From Micropterix aruncella (Eukaryota; Arthropoda; Insecta; Lepidoptera; Micropterigidae): a DNA stretch of 64,000 nt. A model generated the notes under the pieces. That model was not told the origin of the DNA. It ran no database searches and was given only the letters and a program-made list of their open reading frames with translations. The DNA lies in assembly GCA_944548615.1 (NCBI GenBank), contig OX155973.1, forward strand, positions 23,399,386 through 23,463,385, in the 5' to 3' direction. The position numbers and the translations under genes are program-made. Every line of letters starts with the position of its first letter. Position 1 is the stretch's first letter. Positions 24,948 through 35,834 of the stretch are shown piece after piece.

Positions 24948-25065
24948 TGTGTCCATGTGTCTGTGAGTCCGTCTGTCTGTCTGTGTGTATTTCTCCACGA
25001 TAGCGCCGAAACGCTTAATCCGATTGAGCTGAAAATTGGCATGCAGGCATCATTTGATCATGGCA
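24948..25065 (+). repeat. family B dispersed repeat copy
   Basis: 'gtctgtctgtctgtgtgtat' is followed by 'ctccacgatagcgc', 'ccgattgagct' and 'ttggcatgcaggcatcattt'. It was the target of the solo LTR just to its left. Confidence 0.7.
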
Positions 25066-25152
25066 AAAGTTATTAAACACACTGCGGTTGGAATCGGTCC
25101 GCCCGGCGCGATAGCCATACTTCAATCTCGAAATATTGTATTTTGAGACGGT

Positions 25153-26033
25153 TATAACGAATTTCGTTAAATTTACATCTTTGTTTTAAATTTCCTTTCT
25201 ATGGCACCTTTTTTGTTTTATAAAATGTTTATCAAGGTTTGTTTCTTGGCTGAAACAAATGCCTATTAATTCCGCTAGATGTCCATAGTGGGTGAAATAT
25301 TCTATTTAATTGTTGACAGACAGCTGGGGGTACTTTCGGGAGAGAAAAAAAGGCGCTTCATCGAATTGTACGTGTGGGCTGCGGCATTTTAAATATAAAA
25401 ATCAGTTTCGGCATAAAATCGGTGTTAAACCTTGTTAAAAATTTAACTGCGGAGTTAGTGCCAGTTCTCCAGTTGTTCGTGAAAAAGTCCAGGAATATCT
25501 GTGAGTTGTTTATCCGTTTTTTCCATATTTTTGAGTAGTGCGAAATTTCGAGCGGTCACTCATGTAATTTTGGGTGATTTCGCAGGGCAGTTATCTTGGG
25601 CTGGAGAACAGCTCTATGATCCTTGAGCTCTGCCTTCGACCAGCCATTTGACTCCCAGGCCGGCTTTTTCGCAGTAGGTTTTGGGCCGAGGGAACTGAAT
25701 TTCCGCGACGAAGTCCGGTATTACGCTGTCGGAAGTAGAACCCGTATTTGTTGTATATTTTTTCGTATTGCTGCCAACCATTCCGGAAGTTGCCGTTTTT
25801 TTGTAATATGTACACTTTAGGTCTTCTAGTATGTGCACTAGGCCTCGTATAAATAATGTTTTTTTAATAAATACCAGAAAGAAACACTGATTGATTAATT
25901 TACCTTTCTCACGACCCGTGTATTTGATTGTCTTTTTGCTCAAGCTAGCTTATAGTCTTTCCGGCGCCCAATTCTAAATTTATATTGTTTGTTGATATGG
26001 TAACCCTTGCAGTTATCCTGCAAGAAGGCTACA
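25153..26033 (+). repeat. 5' LTR of gypsy-1
   Basis: It is 881 bp, starting TATAACGAATTTCGTTA (a short palindrome) and ending AAGGCTACA. It is identical in length to the 3' LTR. The usual TG start is absent. Confidence 0.92.
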
Positions 26034-26037
26034 TAAA

Positions 26038-26055
26038 TGGCCACCCAACTTTAGG
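26038..26055 (+). promoter_or_regulatory. candidate primer binding site of gypsy-1
   Basis: The sequence 'tggccacccaac' starts four bases after the LTR. It resembles tRNA-primed sites of the TGGCGCCCAAC type, but the matching tRNA was not determined. Confidence 0.5.
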
Positions 26056-26540
26056 GCCAGAAAATCAGTTTTTCCTTCTTTTTTATTATAATTTGTAAAC
26101 TTGCTTTGTAGTTTTTAAATCAAAACGTTATGCTATTTTCTTCCTTAATTTTTCTGTTATATATTTTTCGGAAAAATCGTTTTACGGTAACAATAAATGC
26201 ATTGGTATGTTTAATTATATATAAATGTCATTGTTTATAAATGTATACAATTGTATGCATTGTATTTAGATGCCTTTCGAATGGTATTCTGTAAGTTAAC
26301 ATATGTATTATGATGTAACATTTTTACTATACTTTTGTTTGTTTATGGATATGTGCTTTTTAGAAAATGTGTCCTAATTAATATAACATTGCAATAATTG
26401 CTCGATACATTTCATATTGTTTGCATATTTGCAAATTGTTTTTTTGGCCTTTTTTTTGCACATAATCTTTTAAGTGGTTTTTTGTTTTGTCTTTCTTATT
26501 GTGTCTTTGATTATATAATTTTATTTTTAATATAATCAAT

Positions 26541-27866
26541 ATGTCGATCCCTTTGATATCATTTTCACTTTTAGATAAATCTGAACTGGAATATGAGGTT
26601 TTGATCAGAGGCGAGAAACCTGAACTTACTGTGCCTTTACTTAGGAAACAGATGGCTTTACTCTCGAAGTCACATCCCATAGGTTCTATTAAAAATACCG
26701 TCTTCGCAGTGGATTCAGAATTCGAGATTTGCTCCTCAAAACTAGCTGCGTTGGTAAAAGAAGAGTCCGCCGAATCTGATAGTAAGCTTGTTGACAAACG
26801 GGTGAGTTCTAAAACTGCTTATATTTTCCACAGATTAAACAGAATTACTCCTGAAAATCTTTCACAGGCAAAATCTTTAATGGAATTAAAAGATATTGTT
26901 TCTTCGCTGTTTTTGAAATTGGTTTATCGAGATGTTGGAAGGCGTTCTCCTTCGCCGCAGCGTAGTGAACCAAGTTCATTTTCAATTCCTACTGTTTCTA
27001 TTACAGAAGCTAATGTTTCGGAAGATAGCATGCACCGAAGTGGCACTGTTGCTCCGGATAATACATATAGCAGCCGATGTGATAATTTCACTGAGGGAAG
27101 TAGGTATATGGATCCTCTCAGACCATTGGACTTAGGGTTAAAATTTGATGGAAAAGGTTGTGTGTTTGATTTTTTAGAACAGTTAGAAGAGATTGCTTTC
27201 GCAAGAAATATTTCACATGGTCGTCTTTTACGTTCAGGTTATGAATTATTTTCGGGTAACGGATTGCTTTGGTTCCGTGGAAATGCTCCCACTTGCAAAG
27301 ATTGGTCTTCACTGGTATGTAAACTAAAAAAAGATTTTTCGAAGACAGATTTCCAATACAATTTAAGGGAGTTTTTAAGGTCTCGTCGACAAAAAGTTGA
27401 TGAACCCATGCATATTTTTGTGCCTATCATGGAGAAACTTTTCAGTAGGTTATCTGCCCCTTTGTCAGTAGCAGAGAAACTTGAAATTTATCGTCATAAT
27501 ATTCGTCCTTTCTATCTTCGTCAATTAGCGTCTAGACCTGTTACGTCGATTGCACAGTTGTTGTCTTTTGGTAGAGAAGTTGAAGATTTACAAGATTTAG
27601 CAAAAGCTTTCTCAACTCCTTCATGCTCGTATCGTACAGAGAACTCTGATGACTCCGATAGCGTGTTAGCGGTCGCTGCAGTTTCATCTTGTTCCTACTG
27701 TAAAAAGTCGACTCATACTTCCGAAAGATGTTTCAAAAGACCCAGGGATGCAAAGTCAATTAGGTGTTATTCCTGCAATAAACCTGGATTTACAAAAAGG
27801 ACCTGTCCCGATTGTAATTCGTCGGATGGAAAGCTTGTTGTCGATTTGCCTTCGTCAAAAAACTGA
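26541..27866 (+). CDS. gag: gypsy-1 Gag
   Basis: The 441-residue structural protein assembles the element's particles in the cytoplasm and packages its RNA. Residues of about 200-350 form the capsid-like part (FDFLEQLEEIAFARNI, LLWFRGNAPT, LREFLRSRRQ). Near the C-terminus are two zinc knuckles. The first is complete, CSYCKKSTHTSERC, with spacing C-X2-C-X4-H-X4-C. The second, CYSCNKPGFTKRTC, has Phe where His should be. The frame ends SSKN-stop at a slippery A AAA AAC, through which pol is read. The ATG at 26541 lies 508 bp after the LTR. Confidence 0.9.
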   Translation: MSIPLISFSLLDKSELEYEVLIRGEKPELTVPLLRKQMALLSKSHPIGSIKNTVFAVDSEFEICSSKLAALVKEESAESDSKLVDKRVSSKTAYIFHRLNRITPENLSQAKSLMELKDIVSSLFLKLVYRDVGRRSPSPQRSEPSSFSIPTVSITEANVSEDSMHRSGTVAPDNTYSSRCDNFTEGSRYMDPLRPLDLGLKFDGKGCVFDFLEQLEEIAFARNISHGRLLRSGYELFSGNGLLWFRGNAPTCKDWSSLVCKLKKDFSKTDFQYNLREFLRSRRQKVDEPMHIFVPIMEKLFSRLSAPLSVAEKLEIYRHNIRPFYLRQLASRPVTSIAQLLSFGREVEDLQDLAKAFSTPSCSYRTENSDDSDSVLAVAAVSSCSYCKKSTHTSERCFKRPRDAKSIRCYSCNKPGFTKRTCPDCNSSDGKLVVDLPSSKN

Positions 27867-27907
27867 CAACTCGAGACTGCTATACGGCTTTTTTGGAAGC
27901 AGCCTCG
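27857..27907 (+). promoter_or_regulatory. -1 ribosomal frameshift signal of gypsy-1
   Basis: The heptamer A AAA AAC (27857-27863) is in the gag frame one codon before the TGA. After an 8-nt spacer, 27872-27881 pairs with 27898-27907 (10 bp with one A.C mismatch, 16-nt loop). The pol frame is open from the heptamer onward and is the -1 frame, so this is the expected site for Gag-Pol synthesis. Confidence 0.85.
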
Positions 27908-30242
27908 GTTTATTTTTCTAATCATAGGGATTTGTTTCGTCCATATTTAGAAATCGAATTAGGTGATATTAAGGTTTGTGGTTTGCTTGACTCAGGTTCT
28001 TCTGTGTCTATTCTAGGTGCAAAAGCTCACCTTAAGTTGCTCAAATTAGGTTATTCTATACATTCTCTTGACGATATTACTCTTAATACAGCCAATTCAT
28101 CTAAGGTTAAAGTACTAGGTTACATGTACCTTCCTTTTAAATTTAACAATATTTGTCATGTTATTAAAACGTTGGTTGCTCCTGATATATCTTCACCATT
28201 AATTTTGGGTGTTGACTTTTTTAAATCTTTTAAATTGGCACCAGATTTAGTAAACTTGATCAAGAATAATACTGCTGATAACTCTTCATTTTTGGACTCT
28301 GTTAATGAACTTTGTGTTATTCAGGATTTTGATAATTTGTCTGAAGAACAAAGGTCGCTTGCGGCTGTTGTTCTCAAACAGTTCCACGAGATTTCGACAG
28401 AAGTCAGAGGTTTAGGTCGCACTTCGCTCATTAAGCTTACCATCGACACTGGTACCGTTGCGCCTATAAAGCAAAGATACTACCCTCTTTCTCCTGCTCG
28501 TTTAGCTGTATTAAACTCGGAAATTGATAGATTGTTAGAACTTAAAATAATTGAACCTAGTGTTAGTTCGTGGAATAGTCCCACTTTGTTTGTGCCCAAA
28601 CCTGATGGTTCTTTGCGTTTTTGTTTGGATAGCAGGAAGCTCAATTCTGTGACCCGTACAGATGCTTATCCGCTTCCTTATATTTCCTCGATATTGGATA
28701 ACCTCAGGGGTGCAAAATTTTTGTCGTCTATCGATCTTAGCATGGCATTTTTTCAATTACCTTTGGAAGATTCGTCAAAGGAAAAAACTGCATTTACTGT
28801 TCCTGCCCGCGGAATGTTTCATTTTACGGTCGCCGCTTTCGGGTTATGCAACAGTCCCGCCACAATGCAGAAACTTGCTGACAGACTATTTGATCCTAGT
28901 TTCAATAATAAGGTTTTTGTATATTTGGACGACATAATCGTCATTAGTTCAACCTTTGAGGAACATTTGTCCTTGCTGAATCGCGTTTACGAACGCTTAA
29001 AATTGGCCAATCTTTCGATCAATGGAAGTAAATGTAAATTTTTCCGGAAGGAGTTGAAGTATCTTGGATATGTGGTCGACGAACGTGGTCTTCGGACCGA
29101 TCCCGAAAAAGTTAAGTCAATTTTGGAATTTCCAACTCCTACCAATCCCAAACAAGTCAAGATGTTCTTAGGAACCGCAGGTTGGTATCGGCGTTTTATT
29201 CGCAATTTTTCTGCTATTGCCGCTCCTCTATCCCGTCTTACCAGTACTAGAAAGGATTCACCTCCATTTATTTGGTCGGATTTGGCAGAAGAAGCATTCC
29301 AACAGTTAAAAACTGCTTTAGTTACTAGTCCTGTGCTTTCGTGTCCAAACTTTGAGTTACCATTTTCTATTCATTGCGATGCTTCAGCGTATGGCTTAGG
29401 TGGTATGTTGACCCAGAATTTTGAAGGAGTAGATCATCCTATTGCTTACTGCAGTAGAACGTTATCTTCCGTTGAATGTCGTTACTCAGCCACAGAACGT
29501 GAAGCTTTAGCTGTGATTTTCACTTTGGAACATTTTCGTCCTTATTATGACGGTGGTTCAAAAGTTACGATTTATACGGACCACTCAAGTTTAAAATGGT
29601 TTCTTAAGTTACAGAACCCGACTGGTCGATTAGCTCGATGGGGTCTCCGTTTAGCTCAGTTTAATTTTGAAATTCTTCACCGTCGCGGTATTGATAATGT
29701 AGTTCCAGATGCGCTTTCTCGGATGTTACCTGTCAATGCCATATCAACTAATTCCGATTCTTGGTATACAAAATTATTTAACGGCGTTTCGTCAAACCCT
29801 GGTGGACATCCTAATTTTAGTATTAAAGATGGACGTTTATTCCGTTATTGTAAAAGCAAATATCGTTTGACAAACTCTTTCGATTGGAAACTAGTCGTTC
29901 CTTTAACTGAAAGAGAAGCGTTAATTAAAGATTGCCATGACTCTGAGTTTTCTCTGCATTTTGGCATTTTCAAAACGCATAAGAAGTTGTGCTTACGATT
30001 CTATTGGCCTTCTATGCATGCTGACGTAACCAAGTACGTTAATCGATGTGAGAAATGTCAGGCGTACAAAGTTCCGAATAGGTCACCTTTTGGATTGCTT
30101 GGAAGTCCGAAAGTCTGTGAACGTCCCTTTCAAACTATTAGCACAGATTTGTTAGGTCCTTATCCTATGACGCGTAATAAATTTATGCATATTCTTGTCG
30201 TCACTTGTTGCTTTTCAAAATATTGCTTGTTATTTCCGTTAA
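27857..30242 (+). pseudogene. pol: gypsy-1 Pol, N-terminal part (disrupted)
   Basis: Pol is read in the -1 frame from the slippery site. The domains in order are: protease with LLDSGSS (active-site Asp codon near 27989), reverse transcriptase with FVYLDDIIV (near 28920), RNase H with IHCDASAYGLGG and YTDHSSLKWF (about 29350-29700), and the integrase zinc module with His residues in HDSEFSLHFGIFKTH and CEKCQ (about 29935-30065). The first integrase Asp is in ISTDLLGP (near 30146). The frame breaks at the TTAA 30239-30242, where a 16.5-kb element is inserted. Beyond it the frame runs on briefly into insertion sequence as a false tail to 30442. Up to the break there is no stop or frameshift. Confidence 0.92.
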
Positions 30243-30255
30243 CCCTTCAAATGAA

Positions 30256-30322
30256 AGGCGTCCTTTTGGGGATGCAAGTTTTAATACACTGGAATGAAGG
30301 GCGTCCTTTTGGGGATGCGATG
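30256..30322 (+). repeat. subterminal direct repeat at the left end of the insertion
   Basis: 'ggcgtccttttggggatgc' occurs twice, at about 30258-30276 and 30301-30319. Direct subterminal repeats are usual near transposon ends as transposase binding sites; that role is inferred here. Confidence 0.7.
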
Positions 30323-30442
30323 GGGGCCGTTTGCGAAAAAATCCATTTAAAAATAGATCGGGCTTCTTTATTTTATCGAATGATGCCAGAAAATAGCCAA
30401 AGATTCGTTACTATTAAATTCTACGATAGTATCATGCGATAA

Positions 30443-31109
30443 AAGCTGTACGATAATTACAACGCCGCCAACGGTCGATGGAAATTTCCAAACGACAGTG
30501 CGATACAGCGCCGAGCGAGTGCGTGGCAACGCGATACCGTTATTGCAATTGTAAGTGTTTTTAGTTGGATTTTACCCGTAAAAGTGAGTTATATGCATTC
30601 TAAAATTGTGTAGGAATGATAATTAGCGATTGGAGAAGGCCATTTCCTTTTTTTCACGTAGTTTTTAGTAAATTTCTGAAATGACGCAACACGACAATGG
30701 CGGTCGCGATCAACATTTTTTTCGAAACGAACGAAATCTCGCGAGTGTAGTGAAAATATTGGTTTATTTCGCTTATAAAATCGTTATTATTCAATGTAGG
30801 AGGTATATACTCAAGGAATTAGATGTATTTTGGTATTTACACGTCGTTTACAAACTGACCACGTTTTCAGAGTTCATAGTTTGGCGGCAAAAACCGAAAT
30901 TTATCAATGTGTTTAGAGAGGCTTGGATTTCTATCGATACCAAAACAACAACAAAAATACGGTTTTTTTTTTTTATTTTCGATATTTTTATTTTTGAGAA
31001 ATTTGGTTATTTGAATATCGGATTTTATAGGAAAACTAAAATGCAGCTTAAAATAACATACAACTTTTTTTCAATTTGGGCTTATTTACTGAGGAAATCA
31101 AGACTGTGT
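30443..31109 (+). other. left internal region of the insertion, possible first exon
   Basis: From an ATG at 30478 a 24-codon frame runs to a strong donor, 'gtaagt' at 30551-30556. Its product was not recognised. The segment 30440-30560 is G+C-richer than its surroundings. A longer plus-strand frame from 30681 runs through unrelated repeat sequence and is not believable as one gene. Confidence 0.35.
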
Positions 31110-31374
31110 CTCACCATGCGGTGTAAGATCGTTATACCAGCCTGGGGTGACGGGTTCCCCCGTTGTAGTCGACAACCCAAGTTGTTAGTCAGACTGCACA
31201 GTCGATTGGCTTATGCCGCACGGTGCGCAGACCGTCCAGAAACGCCAGAAGTTTGATTCCTAGGGGAAACTGCCCATAAGGTGGGGGAATTCAAGCTGAT
31301 TAGGGGAAGAGTTGATAATCCTAGCATAGGAAACTAACCATAGGGCCAGAGTCCTACCCAGGCTCGCACTTCAT
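31110..31374 (+). repeat. family A modules at the left flank of the tandem array
   Basis: The tail module 'ggggtgacgggttcccccgt' is followed by the head modules in inverted order ('gtcgattggcttatgccgca', 'ggctcgcacttcatacgtgg'). The array units downstream contain the same inverted arrangement, so the array grew from a rearranged family A copy. Confidence 0.65.
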
Positions 31375-31564
31375 ACGTGGAGGCCGTCGCATAGGTGTAG
31401 ACCCGTGAGTGTGACCAACCCTGAACAGAATGGGTCTTCGTGGCCACCTCAGCGAGGGCCCATTAACTCCCTCAACGGTCAACAGCGGAGAGACCGGACT
31501 ATTCTTCTAAGGTTGGTCAGATTATCAACGATCCTCCTAAGTACTATTTTGTTTTATTTTTCAG

Positions 31565-31633
31565 ATATGTTGCGCGCTTGCCGTTCCACGTCTATGCGGC
31601 CCCCGTCTCGCTTTCGTCGCCGAGCTTCATAAG
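31565..31633 (+). other. exon-like cassette in unit 1
   Basis: A 69-nt block lies between the acceptor 'ttttgttttatttttcag' and a donor 'aaggtcagt'. Two of its three frames are open, and the third gives an Arg-rich 21-residue tail MLRACRSTSMRPPSRFRRRA before a stop. Its length is a multiple of three, so skipping or repeating it would keep frame. Use as an exon is not shown. Confidence 0.45.
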
Positions 31634-32688
31634 GTCAGTACTTATTAATTTAATTTTGAATTTTATTTTGACCTTACGGCGACTGCTCTTGAAACGACCA
31701 TCGGCTACCCGATCGGACGACGACGGTGGACTGTTTTGTCCGAGTCTTCTGCGCTCACTTCACGGGAGATAGAATGACTATACGTTAAAACTTCCTGAGG
31801 TGACGGGCTCGCCTGTTGTAGTTGACGACTCTATTTGATCATTCGGCTACCCGATACCAGGAGATAGTTTGATACCAGGAAAAAATTTAACAGTAACTGA
31901 TAGCGGAGGCGCTTGGTCTGCCCGCTGAGTCAACTGCCCGGTACGTCTTCTACGCTCATCCCGCAGCTGAAAGAACGATCACATATCGTTATACCGGCCT
32001 GGGGTGACGGGTTCGCCCGTTGTAGTCGACACCGTCCAACTATGCAGCTTTCCGGTAGCGAACGCTTTCGTTTAGCTCGGGCCAAAAGATCAATTGTAGG
32101 TAAACTCTGATTGGTTCAACACGATTCAACACCTATTCAGTTATTTTATTTTATTTTATTAATTTACCATATAATACGTCATATAAACACCATTTACATA
32201 ATATGGTTGAGTTGGGAGAGATTGAGCACATCCTATGGTGAAAATGTTTAACCGCATTCCTAACTAGGTCAGAGACCCGTATCTAGGGATGCTGATTTTT
32301 GTTTAATTGTATCGACGAGCTGACTCTTTTGATATTATGAACTTAAGTTGCATTGCATAATACATAAGAATATATACATACGCATATATACACACATACA
32401 TAAATATATATATACATACCTACACATATATATACATAGCATCGTGCTCGCATTCATAATCTATTTGCGGAGCCGTCCTCGCGCACCAACCTAAGTCGGT
32501 GGAGGCCCCGTCGGATAGGTGTCGACCCGTGAGTGTGACCAACCCTGAACAGAATGGGTCTTCGTGGCCACCTCAGCTAGGGCCCATTAACTCCCTCAAC
32601 GGTCAACAGCGGAGAGACCGGACTATTCTTCTAAGGTTGGTCAGATTATCAACGATCCTCCTAAGTACTATTTTGTTTTATTTTTCAG

Positions 32689-32757
32689 ATATGTTGCGCG
32701 CTTGCCGTTCCACGTCTATGCGGCCCCCGTCTCGCTTTCGTCGCCGAGCTTCATAAG
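32689..32757 (+). other. exon-like cassette in unit 2
   Basis: It is the same as unit 1, with acceptor polypyrimidine tract and donor preserved. Confidence 0.45.
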
Positions 32758-33812
32758 GTCAGTACTTATTAATTTAATTTTGAATTTTATTTTGACCTTA
32801 CGGCGACTGCTCTTGAAACGACCATCGGCTACCCGATCGGACGACGACGGTGGACTGTTTTGTCCGAGTCTTCTGCGCTCACTTCACGGGAGATAGAATG
32901 ACTATACGTTAAAACTTCCTGAGGTGACGGGCTCGCCTGTTGTAGTTGACGACTCTATTTGATCATTCGGCTACCCGATACCAGGAGATAGTTTGATACC
33001 AGGAAAAAATTTAACAGTAACTGATAGCGGAGGCGCTTGGTCTGCCCGCTGAGTCAACTGCCCGGTACGTCTTCTACGCTCATCCCGCAGCTGAAAGAAC
33101 GATCACATATCGTTATACCGGCCTGGGGTGACGGGTTCGCCCGTTGTAGTCGACACCGTCCAACTATGCAGCTTTCCGGTAGCGAACGCTTTCGTTTAGC
33201 TCGGGCCAAAAGATCAATTGTAGGTAAACTCTGATTGGTTCAACACGATTCAACACCTATTCAGTTATTTTATTTTATTTTATTAATTTACCATATAATA
33301 CGTCATATAAACACCATTTACATAATATGGTTGAGTTGGGAGAGATTGAGCACATCCTATGGTGAAAATGTTTAACCGCATTCCTAACTAGGTCAGAGAC
33401 CCGTATCTAGGGATGCTGATTTTTGTTTAATTGTATCGACGAGCTGACTCTTTTGATATTATGAACTTAAGTTGCATTGCATAATACATAAGAATATATA
33501 CATACGCATATATACACACATACATAAATATATATATACATACCTACACATATATATACATAGCATCGTGCTCGCATTCATAATCTATTTGCGGAGCCGT
33601 CCTCGCGCACCAACCTAAGTCGGTGGAGGCCCCGTCGGATAGGTGTCGACCCGTGAGTGTGACCAACCCTGAACAGAATGGGTCTTCGTGGCCACCTCAG
33701 CTAGGGCCCATTAACTCCCTCAACGGTCAACAGCGGAGAGACCGGACTATTCTTCTAAGGTTGGTCAGATTATCAACGATCCTCCTAAGTACTATTTTGT
33801 TTTATTTTTCAG

Positions 33813-33881
33813 ATATGTTGCGCGCTTGCCGTTCCACGTCTATGCGGCCCCCGTCTCGCTTTCGTCGCCGAGCTTCATAAG
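33813..33881 (+). other. exon-like cassette in unit 3
   Basis: It is the same as unit 1 and lies in the left half of the unit split by gypsy-2. Confidence 0.45.
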
Positions 33882-34233
33882 GTCAGTACTTATTAATTTA
33901 ATTTTGAATTTTATTTTGACCTTACGGCGACTGCTCTTGAAACGACCATCGGCTACCCGATCGGACGACGACGGTGGACTGTTTTGTCCGAGTCTTCTGC
34001 GCTCACTTCACGGGAGATAGAATGACTATACGTTAAAACTTCCTGAGGTGACGGGCTCGCCTGTTGTAGTTGACGACTCTATTTGATCATTCGGCTACCC
34101 GATACCAGGAGATAGTTTGATACCAGGAAAAAATTTAACAGTAACTGATAGGGCGCTTGGTCTGCCCGCTGAGTCAACTGCCCGGTACGTCTTCTACGCT
34201 CATCCCGCAGCTGAAAGAACGATCACATATCGT

Positions 34234-34793
34234 TGTAGGAGCCTACGGCTCCACATTACCCACAACAAAAAAGTTAATTTCACAGAATAGAAAACTGCAG
34301 ACTCGCTCAAACTTACACGCGCAGCTGCAGTTAATTTCCAGCTAAATTTGGCAAATATTGCAGAGGCAAGCGACACATGCGTCGCCCCACTCGTAGCTAT
34401 TGCATCACCGATCACGCTATAAAACGCAGTACATTGCATTCGATGATGATCATTCCTTTGGCAGACAGTTGCCACGTGCTACATCATTACTTCGGCAGAC
34501 AGTTACCGCGCTCTACACATCGTCCCTTTAGTGGACAGATATCTCGGCTGCACACTTCACTCCTCGACTACACACGCACCGCCACGGCTTCACCTCGCGC
34601 CCACACTACAACACAACGGCGAACACAACTCAAGGCGTTAAGAACTGGCGACTTCGACTCATTTCTCTTCGTTCTTCTGAATAAACTCTTCTACACGGAC
34701 ATCTACGACTCTCATTAACGGAGCAACCTTCATGCTGAGAACCACCCTTCGCTCACAAGCAATTGGAGTCTAGTGAAGGGTGTCATTCTCACA
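34234..34793 (+). repeat. 5' LTR of gypsy-2
   Basis: It is 560 bp and runs TG...CA. It opens with a small inverted repeat, GGAGCC-TAC-GGCTCC, close to the end. A candidate polyadenylation signal 'aataaa' lies at about 34679. The 113-codon frame inside is not a gene. Confidence 0.95.
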
Positions 34794-34794
34794 G

Positions 34795-34812
34795 TGGTGA
34801 CCCCTACGCTCG
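34795..34812 (+). promoter_or_regulatory. primer binding site of gypsy-2
   Basis: 'tggtgacccctacgctcg' begins one base after the LTR. The TGGTGACCCC start is typical of tRNA-primed invertebrate gypsy elements. The tRNA was not identified. Confidence 0.7.
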
Positions 34813-34839
34813 ATAAGACACGCCCCGACGCCAAGGAAC

Positions 34840-35784
34840 ATGCAGCGGAGCCCAACCGCACAAACGCCAAACATAGCAGCTTCGCAAAACCCTCCGAAAG
34901 CAGACGAACCGATGGAATTATCGGCCATGGCAATGACAAACAGGATACCCGAATTATGGCCGCAATCAATCAAATTATGGTTGAACAACGTGGAAGCCGT
35001 TACGGCACCGCAAAAACCATCGGACGACGTCATGTACCAGTTGGTAATAGCCAAGCTCCGCTATCAGGACCTTCAACAGGTCTCCGATATAATTGCAGAC
35101 CCACCCGCCGAACAAAAATACCATACATTAAAGGAGAGACTAATCCAAGTTCACGAGGAATCGGCGCAGAAGCAGTTCAAGAAACTCATAGAGGAAATGG
35201 AACTGGGCGACCAGAAGCCCTCACAACTCCTTCGACGAATGAAGGAGCTCGCAGGAGACAACATCAGCAACCTAGCACTAAAATTCCTTTGGGAATCTCA
35301 CCTCCCCAAAGTGATGAGGACCATCCTCGCCATTCACCAAAACAAGGACGCATCCGAATTAGCAGAAATGGCAGACGCAATCCATGAAAGCACAGCAATA
35401 GAGCCGGTACGTTTTATCAACGAGGTGACGACCACAGCCACTCCGACGGCGCAAGCAACTCCCACTGAACCAGACCCTATAGACGAATTACGACACACGG
35501 TTTCGGAGCTATCCCTCAGATTACAAGAGCTAACCACAGACGACCATCGCCGTCAGTCGCGACCAACACCCAGGGATGACTACAGACGAGCATCGCCTCG
35601 TAGACAAGAATTCAGGCCCAAGTCGCCCTATCGGAGAGTACATCAGAGGTACAATTTCACCCAGGCACCAGGAGGACTGTGCTATTACCACCACTGTTTC
35701 GGAAACAGAGCATTTAAGTGCAGCCAGCCCTGCTCTTGGCCGCAGCAGAGAAACAATGGAAAACCCGAATATCAAAAAAACTAA
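34840..35784 (+). CDS. gag: gypsy-2 Gag
   Basis: This 314-residue capsid and nucleocapsid protein is 47 bp past the LTR, with the first ATG as start. Residues of about 38-185 form the gypsy-type capsid ([70 protein letters not shown]). The C-terminal part is basic and ends with a Cys/His knuckle, [18 protein letters not shown], of the kind common in invertebrate gypsy Gag. The frame ends NPEYQKN... just before TAA at a slippery site that lets ribosomes pass into pol. Confidence 0.93.
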   Translation: MQRSPTAQTPNIAASQNPPKADEPMELSAMAMTNRIPELWPQSIKLWLNNVEAVTAPQKPSDDVMYQLVIAKLRYQDLQQVSDIIADPPAEQKYHTLKERLIQVHEESAQKQFKKLIEEMELGDQKPSQLLRRMKELAGDNISNLALKFLWESHLPKVMRTILAIHQNKDASELAEMADAIHESTAIEPVRFINEVTTTATPTAQATPTEPDPIDELRHTVSELSLRLQELTTDDHRRQSRPTPRDDYRRASPRRQEFRPKSPYRRVHQRYNFTQAPGGLCYYHHCFGNRAFKCSQPCSWPQQRNNGKPEYQKN

Positions 35785-35834
35785 TCACCGTTAGTTCTAC
35801 GGAGGCGACAACTAACACAATAAACAAACGCCTC
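35775..35834 (+). promoter_or_regulatory. -1 frameshift signal of gypsy-2 with H-type pseudoknot
   Basis: The heptamer A AAA AAC is at 35775-35781, immediately before the gag TAA. After an 8-nt spacer, stem 1 pairs GTTAGTT (35790-35796) with AACTAAC (35810-35816). Stem 2 pairs GAGGCG in its loop (35802-35807) with CGCCTC (35829-35834). The spacing and geometry fit efficient -1 frameshifting. Confidence 0.9.

Noticed and set aside
30258..30319. Duplicate 'ggcgtccttttggggatgc' as a target-site duplication of a small insertion
   Set aside because: The 24 bases between the copies have no transposon features, and the TTAA just outside explains the boundary better.
30681..31256. 191-codon plus-strand frame in the insertion
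   Set aside because: It runs from AT-rich sequence into family A modules, so it cannot be one conserved protein. No known motif.
34377..34718. 113-codon frame in the gypsy-2 LTR (also 39596-39937)
   Set aside because: It lies within the LTR and covers its untranslated sequence. A similar frame in the LTR remnants at 1464 and 63623 reflects LTR homology, not coding.
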